Below, one piece after another: positions 55,789-64,000 of a DNA stretch of 64,000 nt. The position numbers and the translations under genes are program-made. The number at the start of each line of letters is the position of its first letter. The stretch's first letter is position 1. Origin of the DNA: Thermohalobacter berrensis (GTDB lineage Bacteria; Bacillota; Clostridia; Tissierellales; Thermohalobacteraceae); the NCBI RefSeq assembly GCF_003609645.1, contig NZ_MCIB01000001.1, positions 62,001-126,000 of the forward strand, read 5' to 3'. Under the pieces are notes generated by a model that worked only from the letters and a program-made list of their open reading frames with translations, was not told the origin of the DNA and made no database searches.

Positions 55789-57798
55789 ATGATAGGCAAG
55801 ATACTAGGAGACAGGTATGAAATCATTGAAAGAATTGGCGGAGGCGGAATGGCCTTAGTATATAAAGCTAAATGTCGACTTTTAAATAGATATGTAGCTA
55901 TAAAAGTTCTAAGGACTGAATTTACTAATGATGACGAGTTTATAAATAAATTCAAAAGAGAATCTCAGGCTGCTGCTAGTCTATGTCATCCCAATATAGT
56001 AAATATATATGATGTAGGTGTTGAGGATAATATACATTATATAGTAATGGAATATGTTAAAGGAAAAACTTTAAAACAGCTTATTAGGGAGAAAGGGAAA
56101 TTAAGCTATGAGGAAACATTAGACATTGCTACTCAAATTACTGAGGCTATAAATCATGCTCATAAAAATCATATAGTCCATAGAGATATCAAACCACATA
56201 ATATTTTAATAACTGATGATGGAAGGGTAAAAGTTACTGATTTTGGTATAGCTAGAGCGGCAACTAGTACTACTGTCACTAACACTAGTAATGTTATAGG
56301 GTCTGTACATTACTTTTCACCAGAGCAAGCTCGAGGTGGATATACTGATGAGAAATCAGACATTTACTCATTAGGAATTGTAATGTATGAAATGATAACA
56401 GGCAGAGTACCTTACCAAGGGGAAAGTCCAATATCTATTGCATTAAAACATATTCAAGAAGATATAATACCGCCTAGAGAAATTGATAAATCTATACCAA
56501 AGAGTATTGAAAAAATAATATTAAAATGTGTAGAGAAAAATCAGTCTTTAAGATATGAAAGTGCAGGAGAGGTTCTAAAGGATTTACAGAAAGCTAAAAG
56601 TTCTTCAGATGGAGACTTTGTTGAATTTAAAAACCTAGATGATTCTCCCACAAGAGTGATGCCAGCAATAAAAGATGAAAAAATAGATAAAAAGAAACAG
56701 AGTAGTAGAAAAAATAAAAAGTCAGAAAAAAAAGAAAAAGGCAAAAAAAGTAATTATATTACAGCCATAGCGATAGTCTTAGCATTTCTAATTACATCTG
56801 GGTTAGCAGTAGGTTTCATTGTTGTTAAAGACTATTTATTTACAGAAGAGGTTGTAATGCCACAAATAGTAGGAATGCATGAAGATAAAGCAAGGGAGAA
56901 AATAGAAAGCCTTGGGCTTGAATTTAAAGTGAAAGGTAGAAGATATGATGATACCTATAAAGAGGGAGTTGTTATTTCACAAAGTGAAGAGCCAGGCTAT
57001 AAGGTTGTAGTAGGTTATCCTATAGAAGTATATGTAAGTAAAGGACCTAAAACTGTAGAGGTTCCTAATTTAACAAATAAATACTATAGTGATGTAGAAA
57101 TAGTTTTAAATAATGCAGGATTAAAAATGGGAGAAGTTGTTTTTGAAAATAGTGAAATTCCAACTGATATAGTTATAGAGCAAAATCCTAAACCAAATCA
57201 AAAAGTTCCAGAAGGAACAAAAGTTGATATAGTTGTTAGTGAAGGACCAGAAATTTCATATATTATTATGCCAAAGCTTATTGGATTAGATATTGAAAAG
57301 GCGAAAAAAGAGATAATATCTAAAGGTTTTTCAATTGGAGAGATAAAATATGAATACAATGATGAATTTGATAAAAATGTAGTTGTTTGGCAAAGCTATC
57401 CTGCCGGTACAGAAATTGAAGAAAATACTTCAATTGATTTAATTGTTAGTAATGGAACACAAATATCAAATGATGAGGAAGACCAAAATGGACAGGATAA
57501 TGTAAATACAGACAATGACTCAACAAATACTACAGAGTCAGAAAATGGAGATAAAGAGAAGAATGAAGAGGAAAATAAGGAGACAGCCCTTCATATAAAC
57601 ATACCTTTACCACAGAATAAAGATGAAGTTGAGGTTAAAATATATAAAATCCAAGATGGAATAAAGGAATTAATATACAGTAAAGTTCATGAAACAAAAG
57701 AAGAATGGATAGCTGTAACAGTTTCAGGTAAAGGAAAAGCCAAGTTTGCAATTTACTTTGATGGTGAATTATATAAAGAAAAAGAGATTAGCTTCTAG
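55789..57798 (+). CDS. prkC: Ser/Thr protein kinase PrkC with three PASTA domains
   Basis: Senses muropeptides/lipid II and controls wall synthesis and germination. The 669-residue protein has a kinase domain (about 1-270; IGGGGMALVYKA, catalytic Lys in VAIKVL, VHRDIKPHNIL, DFGIARA, and the Thr-rich activation loop ATSTTVTNTSN), a basic juxtamembrane stretch (about 300-325), one membrane segment (about 326-347), three PASTA repeats (about 355-422, 423-491, 492-560), an acidic low-complexity linker and a C-terminal beta domain of about 75 residues. Confidence 0.96.
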   Translation: MIGKILGDRYEIIERIGGGGMALVYKAKCRLLNRYVAIKVLRTEFTNDDEFINKFKRESQAAASLCHPNIVNIYDVGVEDNIHYIVMEYVKGKTLKQLIREKGKLSYEETLDIATQITEAINHAHKNHIVHRDIKPHNILITDDGRVKVTDFGIARAATSTTVTNTSNVIGSVHYFSPEQARGGYTDEKSDIYSLGIVMYEMITGRVPYQGESPISIALKHIQEDIIPPREIDKSIPKSIEKIILKCVEKNQSLRYESAGEVLKDLQKAKSSSDGDFVEFKNLDDSPTRVMPAIKDEKIDKKKQSSRKNKKSEKKEKGKKSNYITAIAIVLAFLITSGLAVGFIVVKDYLFTEEVVMPQIVGMHEDKAREKIESLGLEFKVKGRRYDDTYKEGVVISQSEEPGYKVVVGYPIEVYVSKGPKTVEVPNLTNKYYSDVEIVLNNAGLKMGEVVFENSEIPTDIVIEQNPKPNQKVPEGTKVDIVVSEGPEISYIIMPKLIGLDIEKAKKEIISKGFSIGEIKYEYNDEFDKNVVVWQSYPAGTEIEENTSIDLIVSNGTQISNDEEDQNGQDNVNTDNDSTNTTESENGDKEKNEEENKETALHINIPLPQNKDEVEVKIYKIQDGIKELIYSKVHETKEEWIAVTVSGKGKAKFAIYFDGELYKEKEISF

Positions 57799-57810
57799 AG
57801 GAGGTAGTTT

Positions 57811-58686
57811 ATGGAAGAAGGCATAATTATTAAGGGAATTGGGGGATTTTATTATGTAAAAGTAGATGATAAAATTTATGAGTGTAGAGCTAGGGGGGTT
57901 TTTAGAAAAAAGAAAATAACTCCCCTTGTGGGAGATAAGGTAAAAATTAGAATAAATGAAGAGGACAATTCAGGTTATATAGAAGAAATTCAAAAAAGAA
58001 AAACTGAACTTATAAGACCTCCTGTGGCAAATGTTAACCACGCAGTTATAGTTTTCGCAGTTAAAAAACCTGACCCTAATTTGTGGTTATTAGATAGATT
58101 TTTATTGTTGGCAGAATCACAAGATTTAGATATAACAATTTGTTTTAATAAAATTGATTTAGTTGATGAAAAGGATACACAAGAATTTATAAACATTTAT
58201 AAAAAAGCTGGATACAGGATTTTAACAACAAGCTGTAAAACAGGCAAAGGGATAGATCGGTTAAGAGAGATATTAAAAGATAAAATAACAGTCTTTGCTG
58301 GACCTTCAGGAGTAGGAAAATCCACTTTGTTAAATAATGTACAACCCAATCTACAGTTAAAAACAGGAGAAGTAAGTCAAAAAACTAAAAGAGGTAGACA
58401 TACTACAAGATGTGCTGAATTATTAGAGCTAAATATAGGTGGTTGGGTAGTAGATACACCTGGTTTTAGTTCATTAAAAATAGATTACATTGAAGATGAT
58501 GAATTAGGGCTTTATTTTAGAGAAATAAATGACTACAGTGTAGATTGTAAATTTACTGGTTGTAGACACTATAAAGAGCCAGGTTGTGCAGTGAAAGAGG
58601 CTGTTGAAAATGAAGCTATAAGTAAATTAAGGTATGAAAATTATCTTAAATTTTTAGATGAACTAAAGAAAAATAGGAGGTATTAA
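57811..58686 (+). CDS. rsgA: Ribosome small-subunit GTPase RsgA
   Basis: Late 30S maturation GTPase. The 291-residue protein has an N-terminal OB fold (about 1-70), a circularly permuted G domain (NKIDLV before GPSGVGKST, then [10 protein letters not shown]), and a C-terminal zinc motif [14 protein letters not shown] (about 254-267). SD AGGAGGT. It lies between prkC and rpe, as in Bacillus (cpgA). Confidence 0.97.
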   Translation: MEEGIIIKGIGGFYYVKVDDKIYECRARGVFRKKKITPLVGDKVKIRINEEDNSGYIEEIQKRKTELIRPPVANVNHAVIVFAVKKPDPNLWLLDRFLLLAESQDLDITICFNKIDLVDEKDTQEFINIYKKAGYRILTTSCKTGKGIDRLREILKDKITVFAGPSGVGKSTLLNNVQPNLQLKTGEVSQKTKRGRHTTRCAELLELNIGGWVVDTPGFSSLKIDYIEDDELGLYFREINDYSVDCKFTGCRHYKEPGCAVKEAVENEAISKLRYENYLKFLDELKKNRRY

Positions 58687-58687
58687 A

Positions 58688-59350
58688 ATGGCTAAACTTG
58701 CCCCTTCGGTATTATCAGCTGATTTTAGTAGATTAGGTGAAGAGATATTAAAAGTAGAAAAAGGTGGAGCTGACTATATACATTTAGATGTAATGGATGG
58801 CTTATTTGTGCCTAATATTACAATTGGTCCACCTGTTATAAGAAATATAAGAAAAATTACAGATTTACCATTTGATGTTCATTTAATGATCGAAAAGCCA
58901 GAAAGATATATAAAAGATTTTGTTGATGCAGGAGCGGATATTATAACAGTACATGCAGAATCATCAGTTCATTTGCATAGAACAGTACAACAGATTAAAT
59001 CATTTGGAGTAAAAGCAGGTGTATCATTAAATCCTTCGACTCCACTGGAAAATATAAAATATGTTCTAAAGGATATTGATATGATCTTAATCATGACAGT
59101 AAATCCAGGTTTTGGTGGACAAAAACTTATTCATTCTATGGAAGAAAAAGTCAGGGAAATAAGAAAAATTATTGATTCTAATCAACTTGATATTGACATA
59201 CAAGTTGATGGTGGAATAAAGCCTAATAATGTAAAAGAGGTTATTGATTGGGGAGTAGATATAGTTGTTGCTGGATCTGCAATTTTCAAATCAGAAGATG
59301 TTATAAAAACAACCAAAGAGTTTAAGCAATTGATTGAAAAGAGTGATTAA
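58688..59350 (+). CDS. rpe: Ribulose-phosphate 3-epimerase
   Basis: Interconverts ribulose-5- and xylulose-5-phosphate in the pentose phosphate pathway. The 220-residue barrel shows [31 protein letters not shown] (about 34-50), [17 protein letters not shown] (about 138) and IQVDGGI. Starts one base after the rsgA stop. Confidence 0.97.
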   Translation: MAKLAPSVLSADFSRLGEEILKVEKGGADYIHLDVMDGLFVPNITIGPPVIRNIRKITDLPFDVHLMIEKPERYIKDFVDAGADIITVHAESSVHLHRTVQQIKSFGVKAGVSLNPSTPLENIKYVLKDIDMILIMTVNPGFGGQKLIHSMEEKVREIRKIIDSNQLDIDIQVDGGIKPNNVKEVIDWGVDIVVAGSAIFKSEDVIKTTKEFKQLIEKSD

Positions 59351-59351
59351 C

Positions 59352-59987
59352 ATGAAAACACTTATAATTTCAAATGGAGATATAAAAGATTATGAGGTTC
59401 TAAAAAATGAAGCCTCCAAAGTAGACTTTATAGTGTGTGCAGATGGAGGTGCAAAGCATTTATTTAAGGCTAACTTAAAACCAGATGTTATTGTTGGTGA
59501 TTTAGACTCAATTACAAATGAGGCCTTAGGAAAATATAGGGAAGAAGGAATAAAATTTGTAAAATTTCCTGCTAAAAAAGACAATACTGATACTGATTTA
59601 GCAATAGATTATGCATTACAAAAGGGAGCAAATGAGATAGTTTTATTAGGAGCAACAGGTACAAGAATTGACCATACATTAGCAAATATATTTTTATTGT
59701 ATAAACTCCTAAAGAAAGGTGTTAAAGCTAAAATTATAGATAGTCATAACGAGATTTATATTACAGATAATAAGTTAAAGATAAGTAAAGATATAAATAC
59801 CTTTGTTTCAATTATTCCTTTTTTAGGAGACGTAGAGGGAGTTACTCTGAAGGGATTTGAGTATGAAACAAATAATATTGATATTAAATTTAGCTCAACA
59901 TTAGGAATAAGTAATAAAGTTATTTCAGATAAGGGAAAAGTTAAAATTAAAGATGGGGTATGTTTAGTTATCAAATCTAGAGATTAA
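59352..59987 (+). CDS. thiN: Thiamine diphosphokinase
   Basis: Transfers pyrophosphate from ATP to thiamine. The 212-residue protein has VCADGGAKHL (about 30-39), VGDLDSI (about 50), KKDNTDTDLAIDYAL (about 72-86) and GATGTRIDHTLANI (about 96-109). ATG 59352 starts one base after the rpe stop; the in-frame TTG 59334 lies inside rpe. Last gene of the long housekeeping run, with a terminator behind it. Confidence 0.95.
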   Translation: MKTLIISNGDIKDYEVLKNEASKVDFIVCADGGAKHLFKANLKPDVIVGDLDSITNEALGKYREEGIKFVKFPAKKDNTDTDLAIDYALQKGANEIVLLGATGTRIDHTLANIFLLYKLLKKGVKAKIIDSHNEIYITDNKLKISKDINTFVSIIPFLGDVEGVTLKGFEYETNNIDIKFSSTLGISNKVISDKGKVKIKDGVCLVIKSRD

Positions 59988-60012
59988 AAGCTGCTTAATG
60001 CAGCTTTTTTTA
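59986..60012 (+). terminator. Intrinsic terminator after thiN
   Basis: Stem aaaagctgc / gcagctttt, loop ttaat, then ttttata. Confidence 0.85.
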
Positions 60013-60103
60013 TATGAAAAGAGATAAGAATAGTCTATAATGTAACATAATCTTTTTAAATGAATAATATAGGTATATATGGACCTTTAAAGGAGTGATA
60101 TAA

Positions 60104-60268
60104 ATGAGGAAAATTATACTTACTAGAAGTATTAGAAAGGTCCTGGGAATAGTCTTAGCTGTTATTGGCGGCTTTATAGTAATATATGTTGTTCCATTAA
60201 AAATATGGGTTCTTATATTAGGTTTTTTACTAATTTTTTTAGGCTGGACAATTTATAGAATGATATAG
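60104..60268 (+). CDS. Small membrane protein A (54 residues)
   Basis: Not recognised as a named family. A good SD (AAAGGAGTGAT) precedes ATG by five bases. The product has a basic N-terminus (MRKIILTRSIRKV) and two hydrophobic segments (LGIVLAVIGGFIVIYVV and WVLILGFLLIFLGWTIY) separated by PLKI. It resembles the next small gene in layout and ends in a similar GW-x2-Y motif. It occupies the interval between thiN and rpmB, where Bacillus subtilis carries spoVM, but it is twice as long and hairpin-like rather than a single amphipathic helix. Confidence 0.7.
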   Translation: MRKIILTRSIRKVLGIVLAVIGGFIVIYVVPLKIWVLILGFLLIFLGWTIYRMI

Positions 60269-60280
60269 GGGTTGGTTTAT

Positions 60281-60424
60281 ATGAAGGGTTTAATTAGGAT
60301 TATAATGACATTAGTGGTTATTATAGCTTCAATATACTTGATTTATGTACTTCCTAAATGGATAACGTTAGCTTTTCTCGGAATAAGTCTTATGGCAATA
60401 GGCTGGGAATTATATAGTATTTAG
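60281..60424 (+). CDS. Small membrane protein B (47 residues)
   Basis: Follows protein A by 12 bp with SD GGGGTTGG. The product (MKGLIRIIMTLVV...) has two hydrophobic segments split by PKW, and ends GWELYSI; compare protein A with P-LKIW and GWTIYRMI. The two are probably tandem paralogues in one small operon. The function is not known. The position near spore genes allows, but does not show, a sporulation role. Confidence 0.65.
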   Translation: MKGLIRIIMTLVVIIASIYLIYVLPKWITLAFLGISLMAIGWELYSI

Positions 60425-60461
60425 CAAAAAAGTAAAACAGGCTTCCAAATTCAAGGAAGCC
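60425..60461 (-). terminator. Intrinsic terminator of rpmB
   Basis: On the minus strand stem ggcttcc / ggaagcc, then tgttttactttttt. It lies just after the rpmB stop and also borders the end of small protein B. Confidence 0.75.
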
Positions 60462-60469
60462 ATATATTA

Positions 60470-60661
60470 TTAAAGAGCTCTCTCAACTTTACCAGATCTT
60501 AAACATCTTGTACAAACACGAATTTTCTTTGGAGAACCATCAACGATTGCTTTTACTCTACGTAAATTTGGACGCCAAGTTCTTTTATTATGACGATTTG
60601 AAAAGCTTACTTTATTTCCAGTTGCTTTACCTTTGCCGCATACGTCACATTTTCTTGCCAT
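60470..60661 (-). CDS. rpmB: 50S ribosomal protein L28
   Basis: A 63-residue basic protein, MARKCDVCGKGKATGNKVSFSNR with two Cys pairs (CDVC near the N-terminus and CTRC near the C-terminus), that is, the zinc-binding C+ form of L28. SD GGGAGGTG. Monocistronic and opposite in strand to its neighbours. Confidence 0.97.
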   Translation of the reverse strand: MARKCDVCGKGKATGNKVSFSNRHNKRTWRPNLRRVKAIVDGSPKKIRVCTRCLRSGKVERAL

Positions 60662-60711
60662 GATTTACACCTCCCTAATTGTTCTATGAATTCTACTCTA
60701 GAAACATTACT

Positions 60712-60741
60712 ATTTTAACATATATACGAATATTTTTGCAA
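60712..60741 (-). promoter_or_regulatory. Promoter of rpmB
   Basis: On the minus strand TTGCAA (60736-60741), 18-bp spacer, TAAAAT (60712-60717). Confidence 0.5.
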
Positions 60742-60783
60742 TAACTAGATAAGAATATGTAAAAATTCATATTGTTCAGTAAG

Positions 60784-60812
60784 TTGAATACAGAATAATA
60801 ATAGGGTAGAAT
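60784..60812 (+). promoter_or_regulatory. Promoter of the Asp23-yloV operon
   Basis: TTGAAT (60784-60789), 17-bp spacer, TAGAAT (60807-60812), 30 bases before the start codon. Confidence 0.55.
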
Positions 60813-60842
60813 ATATATATAACCTACTAAAGGAGGATTTTT

Positions 60843-61199
60843 ATGCCTGGAAAAATAAATAATAAATATGGTTCAATTGTTATTGATGATTCTGTTATTG
60901 CTACAATAGCAGGATTAGCAGCTATGGAATGTTATGGACTTGTTGGAATGTCAAGCAGAAATGCTACTGATGGTTTAGCAGAATTATTAAGAAAAGAACA
61001 TCTAACTAAAGGTGTTAAAGTTAGCACTGAAGATGATTCAATCATAATCGATTTACATATAGTAGTACAGTATGGGACGAAAATTTCTGTTGTTGCAAAT
61101 AATATTATAGAAAAGGTAAAATACAATATAGAGAAATTTTTAGGCTTAAAAGTAAAAAGGGTTAACATTAATATACAAGGTGTAAGAGTACAAAAGTAG
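60843..61199 (+). CDS. Asp23/Gls24 family protein (YloU)
   Basis: Asp23/Gls24 proteins are small membrane-linked envelope-stress proteins. The 118-residue sequence (GSIVIDDSVIATIAGLAAMECYGLVGMSSR, then VDLHIVVQYGTKISVVANNI-type core and VKRVNINIQGV) fits the family; it lies before yloV exactly as yloU does in Bacillus. SD AAAGGAGG. 18 bp before yloV. Confidence 0.92.
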   Translation: MPGKINNKYGSIVIDDSVIATIAGLAAMECYGLVGMSSRNATDGLAELLRKEHLTKGVKVSTEDDSIIIDLHIVVQYGTKISVVANNIIEKVKYNIEKFLGLKVKRVNINIQGVRVQK

Positions 61200-61217
61200 A
61201 TTAAGGAGGTACTAAGG

Positions 61218-62852
61218 TTGAAAATCGAATATATAGATGGTGACATACTAAAGAAAATGATTATAGGCGGAGCAAACTACTTAGAAAAAAATAAGACAGT
61301 CGTAGATGATTTAAATGTTTTCCCAGTACCAGATGGTGATACTGGAACCAATATGGCATTAACTATGCAGTCAGCAGCAAGACAAGTAAAAAAATCAAAT
61401 GCAAATAATATTGAAGATATAGCTAAAGCAGCTTCAAAGGGTTCATTAATGGGAGCTAGAGGAAACTCTGGGGTTATCCTTTCACAACTTTTTAGAGGTT
61501 TAGCACAAGGTTTAACAGGAATCGAAAAGGCAAATACAAAAGATATAGCTAGAGCCTTTAAAATGGCTTCTGATACAGCTTATAAGGCTGTTATGAAGCC
61601 TATTGAGGGTACTATACTAACAGTTGCAAGAGAATGTGCAGAAAAGGCTGAAGAATTAGCAAAAGAAGAAAATGACATTAAAATCTTCTTAGAAGAGGTT
61701 ATAAAACATGGTGATGAAACCCTTAAAAAAACACCTGAAATGTTAGATGCTTTAAAACAAGCTGGGGTAGTTGATGCTGGAGGAAAAGGATTACTTTATA
61801 TTTTAATAGGTGCATTAAAAGCTGTAACTTTTGACGATGATGAGTTTTTTGATGAATTAGATGAATATCTTAAAGCAGATGAAGAAACAAAAGAATATAC
61901 TGAAGAAGCAGATATTAAATTTGGATATTGTACTGAGTTTATCATAAATAGTAAAAATGGTGATATAGAAAAATTAAAAGACGAACTAACTAAGTTTGGA
62001 GATTCAATGTTAGTTATTGGTGATGAAGAACATATAAAGGTTCATATTCACACTAATAATCCAGGTGAAGTATTAGAAAAGGGGTTAAAAATTGGAGAAT
62101 TAACTAATATAAAAATTGATAATATGAGATATCAACACAAAAGTAAAGTAGTTGATGAAAAACATGTACAACAAAATCAAGAAGATGAAATGAAGAAATA
62201 TAGTATAATAACAGTTGCAATGGGTGAAGGAATAAAAAATGTTTTTAAGGATCTAAGGGTAGACTATGTTATTTCAGGTGGACAAACTATGAATCCAAGT
62301 ACAGAAGATATTTTAAAAGCTGTAGAAAATGTAAAGGGTGAAAATATAATTATATTACCTAATAACAGTAATATAATCTTAGCAGCAAAACAGGCCAAAG
62401 AATTAAGCAATAGAAATATTGAAGTGGTACCAACTAAAACTATACCTCAAGGTGTTACAGCTTTATTATCCTTTGATGAAGACCTTGATCTAGATGAAAA
62501 TATTGAGAATATGGAAGAGGCTATAAAAGAAGTAAAAACTGGAGAGGTAACATTTGCAGTTAGAGATACTACAATTAATGGTAAAGAAATAAAAAAGGAT
62601 GATGTAATAGGAATATCTGAAGGTGAAATAAAATCAATTGGTAATGATATTAGAGAAGTTTCAATGGACCTATTAAGAAATATTATAGATGAAGATGAAA
62701 ATGATTTAATAACCATATTTTATGGAGAAGATATTAGTAAGGAAAAGGCAGAAGAATTAGGGGAATTATTAGAAGAAGAAATGGAAGAGTGTGATATTGA
62801 AGTAGTTTATGGAGGTCAGCCACTTTACTACTATATATTTTCAGTGGAGTAA
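61218..62852 (+). CDS. DAK2/DhaL-DegV fusion protein YloV (fatty acid kinase FakA-like)
   Basis: FakA of Staphylococcus, a YloV homologue, phosphorylates fatty acids held by FakB. The 544-residue protein has the DhaL nucleotide-binding domain (about 1-200) with metal/phosphate motifs FPVPDGDTGTNM (about 36-47) and LMGARGNSGVILSQ, GVVDAGGKGLLYI, and a C-terminal DegV-like domain (about 300-544) with the HIHTNNPGEVLEKG loop. TTG start after SD AAGGAGGT. Bacillus has sdaAB/sdaAA between yloV and recG; here recG follows directly. Confidence 0.9.
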   Translation: MKIEYIDGDILKKMIIGGANYLEKNKTVVDDLNVFPVPDGDTGTNMALTMQSAARQVKKSNANNIEDIAKAASKGSLMGARGNSGVILSQLFRGLAQGLTGIEKANTKDIARAFKMASDTAYKAVMKPIEGTILTVARECAEKAEELAKEENDIKIFLEEVIKHGDETLKKTPEMLDALKQAGVVDAGGKGLLYILIGALKAVTFDDDEFFDELDEYLKADEETKEYTEEADIKFGYCTEFIINSKNGDIEKLKDELTKFGDSMLVIGDEEHIKVHIHTNNPGEVLEKGLKIGELTNIKIDNMRYQHKSKVVDEKHVQQNQEDEMKKYSIITVAMGEGIKNVFKDLRVDYVISGGQTMNPSTEDILKAVENVKGENIIILPNNSNIILAAKQAKELSNRNIEVVPTKTIPQGVTALLSFDEDLDLDENIENMEEAIKEVKTGEVTFAVRDTTINGKEIKKDDVIGISEGEIKSIGNDIREVSMDLLRNIIDEDENDLITIFYGEDISKEKAEELGELLEEEMEECDIEVVYGGQPLYYYIFSVE

Positions 62853-62886
62853 AAGTAGTTAGGCATTATGCTTAGCTACTTTTTTA
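62851..62886 (+). terminator. Intrinsic terminator after yloV
   Basis: Stem aaagtagttaggc / gcttagctacttt (with G-U pairs), loop atta-like, then ttttattta. Confidence 0.8.
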
Positions 62887-62926
62887 TTTAAGTTTAACTA
62901 TAACAATTACTTGATTACTTACTTGG

Positions 62927-62955
62927 TTGCTTGGAAAATATTCTTTTTATATAAT
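62927..62955 (+). promoter_or_regulatory. Promoter of recG
   Basis: TTGCTT (62927-62932), 17-bp spacer, TATAAT (62950-62955), 33 bases before the TTG start. Confidence 0.5.
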
Positions 62956-62987
62956 AAATATAAACATATGTTCTAGGGGTGAAGAAT

Positions 62988-64000
62988 TTGGAAAATTTAA
63001 ATACATCAATCCAATATGTAAAAGGTGTTGGCCCAAAAAGAGCAAAAAAACTTAAAAGGCTTAACATAAAGACTGTTGAAGATATGCTTTATTACTTTCC
63101 AAGAACCTATGAAGACAGAAGAAAATTAAATAGTATAAAGGAATGTAGAAATGGAGAAAAGGTAAATTTAAAGGTAATCGTATCTGGTTCTCCAGTAATA
63201 TATAGACCAAGAAGGGGACTTTCCATAACAAAGGTTCCTGTAAAAGATGAAACGGGATTAGCCTTTTTAGTTTGGTTTAATCAAGAATATATGGCAAAAA
63301 ATTTTAAAATAGGTGAGATTCTAAGGGTTAATGGAAAAGTAAAAATTGCCTATAATGAAATTCAAATACAAAACCCTGTATTTGACAAAAATGATAGAAA
63401 AGGGGAAAAGGTAGGAAAGATAATACCAATATACCCCTTAACAGAAAAGTTAAGTAATAATGAAATGATTAAGATAGCTAATAATGTTTTAAAAAATTAC
63501 ATAGATAAAGTTGAAGATTGCCTTCCTGATGTTATTAGAAAAAATTTTAATTTAATTTCTGTAAATGATGCTTTAAAAAATATTCATTTTCCTAAGGACA
63601 GGAAATGCTATATAAAAGCAAGACAAAGACTAGTATTTGAAGAGTTATTAATACTGCAACTAGGGTTGTTAATGATAAAAGAAAATTATAGTAACAATAA
63701 AAATGGTATAAAATTTAATAAAGTTGATGAAATTAAAAAGTTTATAAATACACTTCCTTTTGAATTAACTAATGCTCAGAAGAGAGTATTTAAGGAAATT
63801 GAACAAGATATGGAATCAGATAAGCCTATGAATAGACTAGTCCAAGGAGACGTTGGATCAGGGAAGACTATTATTGCTGTACTTTCAATGTTAAAAGCTG
63901 TTATGTCTGGATATCAAGCTGTCATGATGGCACCTACTGAAATTTTAGCCACACAGCATTATGAAAGTATAAAAGAATTTTTAAATAATTATAATATTGA
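62988..64000 (+). CDS. recG: ATP-dependent DNA helicase RecG (3' end outside window)
   Basis: RecG rewinds and regresses stalled forks and processes branched DNA. The frame is open to the end of the window (337 codons). The visible N-terminal wedge/OB domain starts MENLNTSIQYVKGVGPKRAKKL and has YYFPRTYEDRR and GKVKIAYNEIQIQNPVF; helicase motif Q/I follows (LTNAQKRVFKEIEQDM, then Walker A GDVGSGKT, about residue 289). TTG 62988 with SD GGGGTGAAG. Full-length RecG is near 680 residues, so about half is present. Confidence 0.95.
   Translation, partial: MENLNTSIQYVKGVGPKRAKKLKRLNIKTVEDMLYYFPRTYEDRRKLNSIKECRNGEKVNLKVIVSGSPVIYRPRRGLSITKVPVKDETGLAFLVWFNQEYMAKNFKIGEILRVNGKVKIAYNEIQIQNPVFDKNDRKGEKVGKIIPIYPLTEKLSNNEMIKIANNVLKNYIDKVEDCLPDVIRKNFNLISVNDALKNIHFPKDRKCYIKARQRLVFEELLILQLGLLMIKENYSNNKNGIKFNKVDEIKKFINTLPFELTNAQKRVFKEIEQDMESDKPMNRLVQGDVGSGKTIIAVLSMLKAVMSGYQAVMMAPTEILATQHYESIKEFLNNYNI

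Noticed and set aside
60013-60103. Search for a SpoVM-like peptide directly after thiN
   Set aside because: Only an eight-codon frame (MKRDKNSL) was found, which does not resemble SpoVM.
62900-62940. Short imperfect repeats CTTGnTTnCTT before recG
   Set aside because: Only two or three loose copies that overlap the -35 region; no sign of an operator or of a CRISPR-type repeat.

Overview
The window is 64 kb of AT-rich chromosome from a low-GC, endospore-forming, most likely anaerobic Firmicute of the Clostridia/Tissierellia type. This is inferred from spoIVA, a SpoIIP-family protein, YIEGIA and YteA-like sporulation genes, an NAD-type dihydroorotate dehydrogenase (pyrDB/pyrK), an aspartate carbamoyltransferase with a regulatory subunit (pyrI), an oxygen-labile Fe-S type cysteine desulfidase, many T-rich hairpin terminators, and Shine-Dalgarno (SD) sites of the GGAGG type. 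Almost everything is chromosomal core. I see no phage, insertion sequence, CRISPR array or integrated element.

Layout. 1-3.9 kb: end of a PhoR-type histidine kinase, a phosphate-box-like promoter with its own short terminator, and a chemotaxis receptor split by a frameshift at a slippery A6G run. 3.9-15.7 kb: DUF1614, a SpoIIP-family protein, YIEGIA and its small partner; then DUF512, der, plsY, gpsA; a PAS-GGDEF-EAL protein; and spoIVA, with a convergent tRNA-Pro(GGG). 16-20 kb: a HlyD-like adaptor followed by the division cluster yggS-sepF-yggT-ylmH-divIVA; yggS has no ATG/GTG/TTG start and appears to begin with ATT. 20-27.7 kb: T-box-controlled ileS, mtnN-aroF, a 45-codon ORF, DUF5665, yteA, lspA, rluD. 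27.7-29.3 kb: pyrBI on the minus strand with a double PyrR leader. 29.3-34.4 kb: a GlnK/GlnL-like two-component system, a DAACS symporter and a cysteine desulfidase. 34.4-41 kb: pyrR-uraA-pyrC-pyrF-pyrK-pyrD-pyrE. 41-43.8 kb: rqcH (minus) diverging from dapF. 43.8-60 kb: a long housekeeping run yicC-remA-gmk-rpoZ-coaBC-priA-def-fmt-DUF116-peptidase-rsmB-rlmN-prpC-prkC-rsgA-rpe-thiN. 60-64 kb: two tandem tiny membrane proteins, rpmB (minus), asp23/yloU, yloV and the start of recG.

How it works together. Pyrimidine synthesis is split into two transcription units that both carry PyrR-binding loops: four loops in all. Two (the first in the pyrB leader and the one before pyrR) precede ordinary intrinsic terminators. 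The other two (immediately before pyrB and before uraA) lack a U-run and instead share one architecture: PyrR loop, a GGGAGAU hairpin, and an AUCUCCCU arm that is complementary to the gene's own SD. I propose these as PyrR-controlled translational switches; this is the most interesting regulatory observation in the window. Other points for a second look are the AUU start of yggS, the A-AAA-AAG frameshift in the chemotaxis receptor, the phosphate-box short transcript, the cysteine/amino-acid uptake module, and the two small membrane proteins in the place where Bacillus subtilis carries spoVM.
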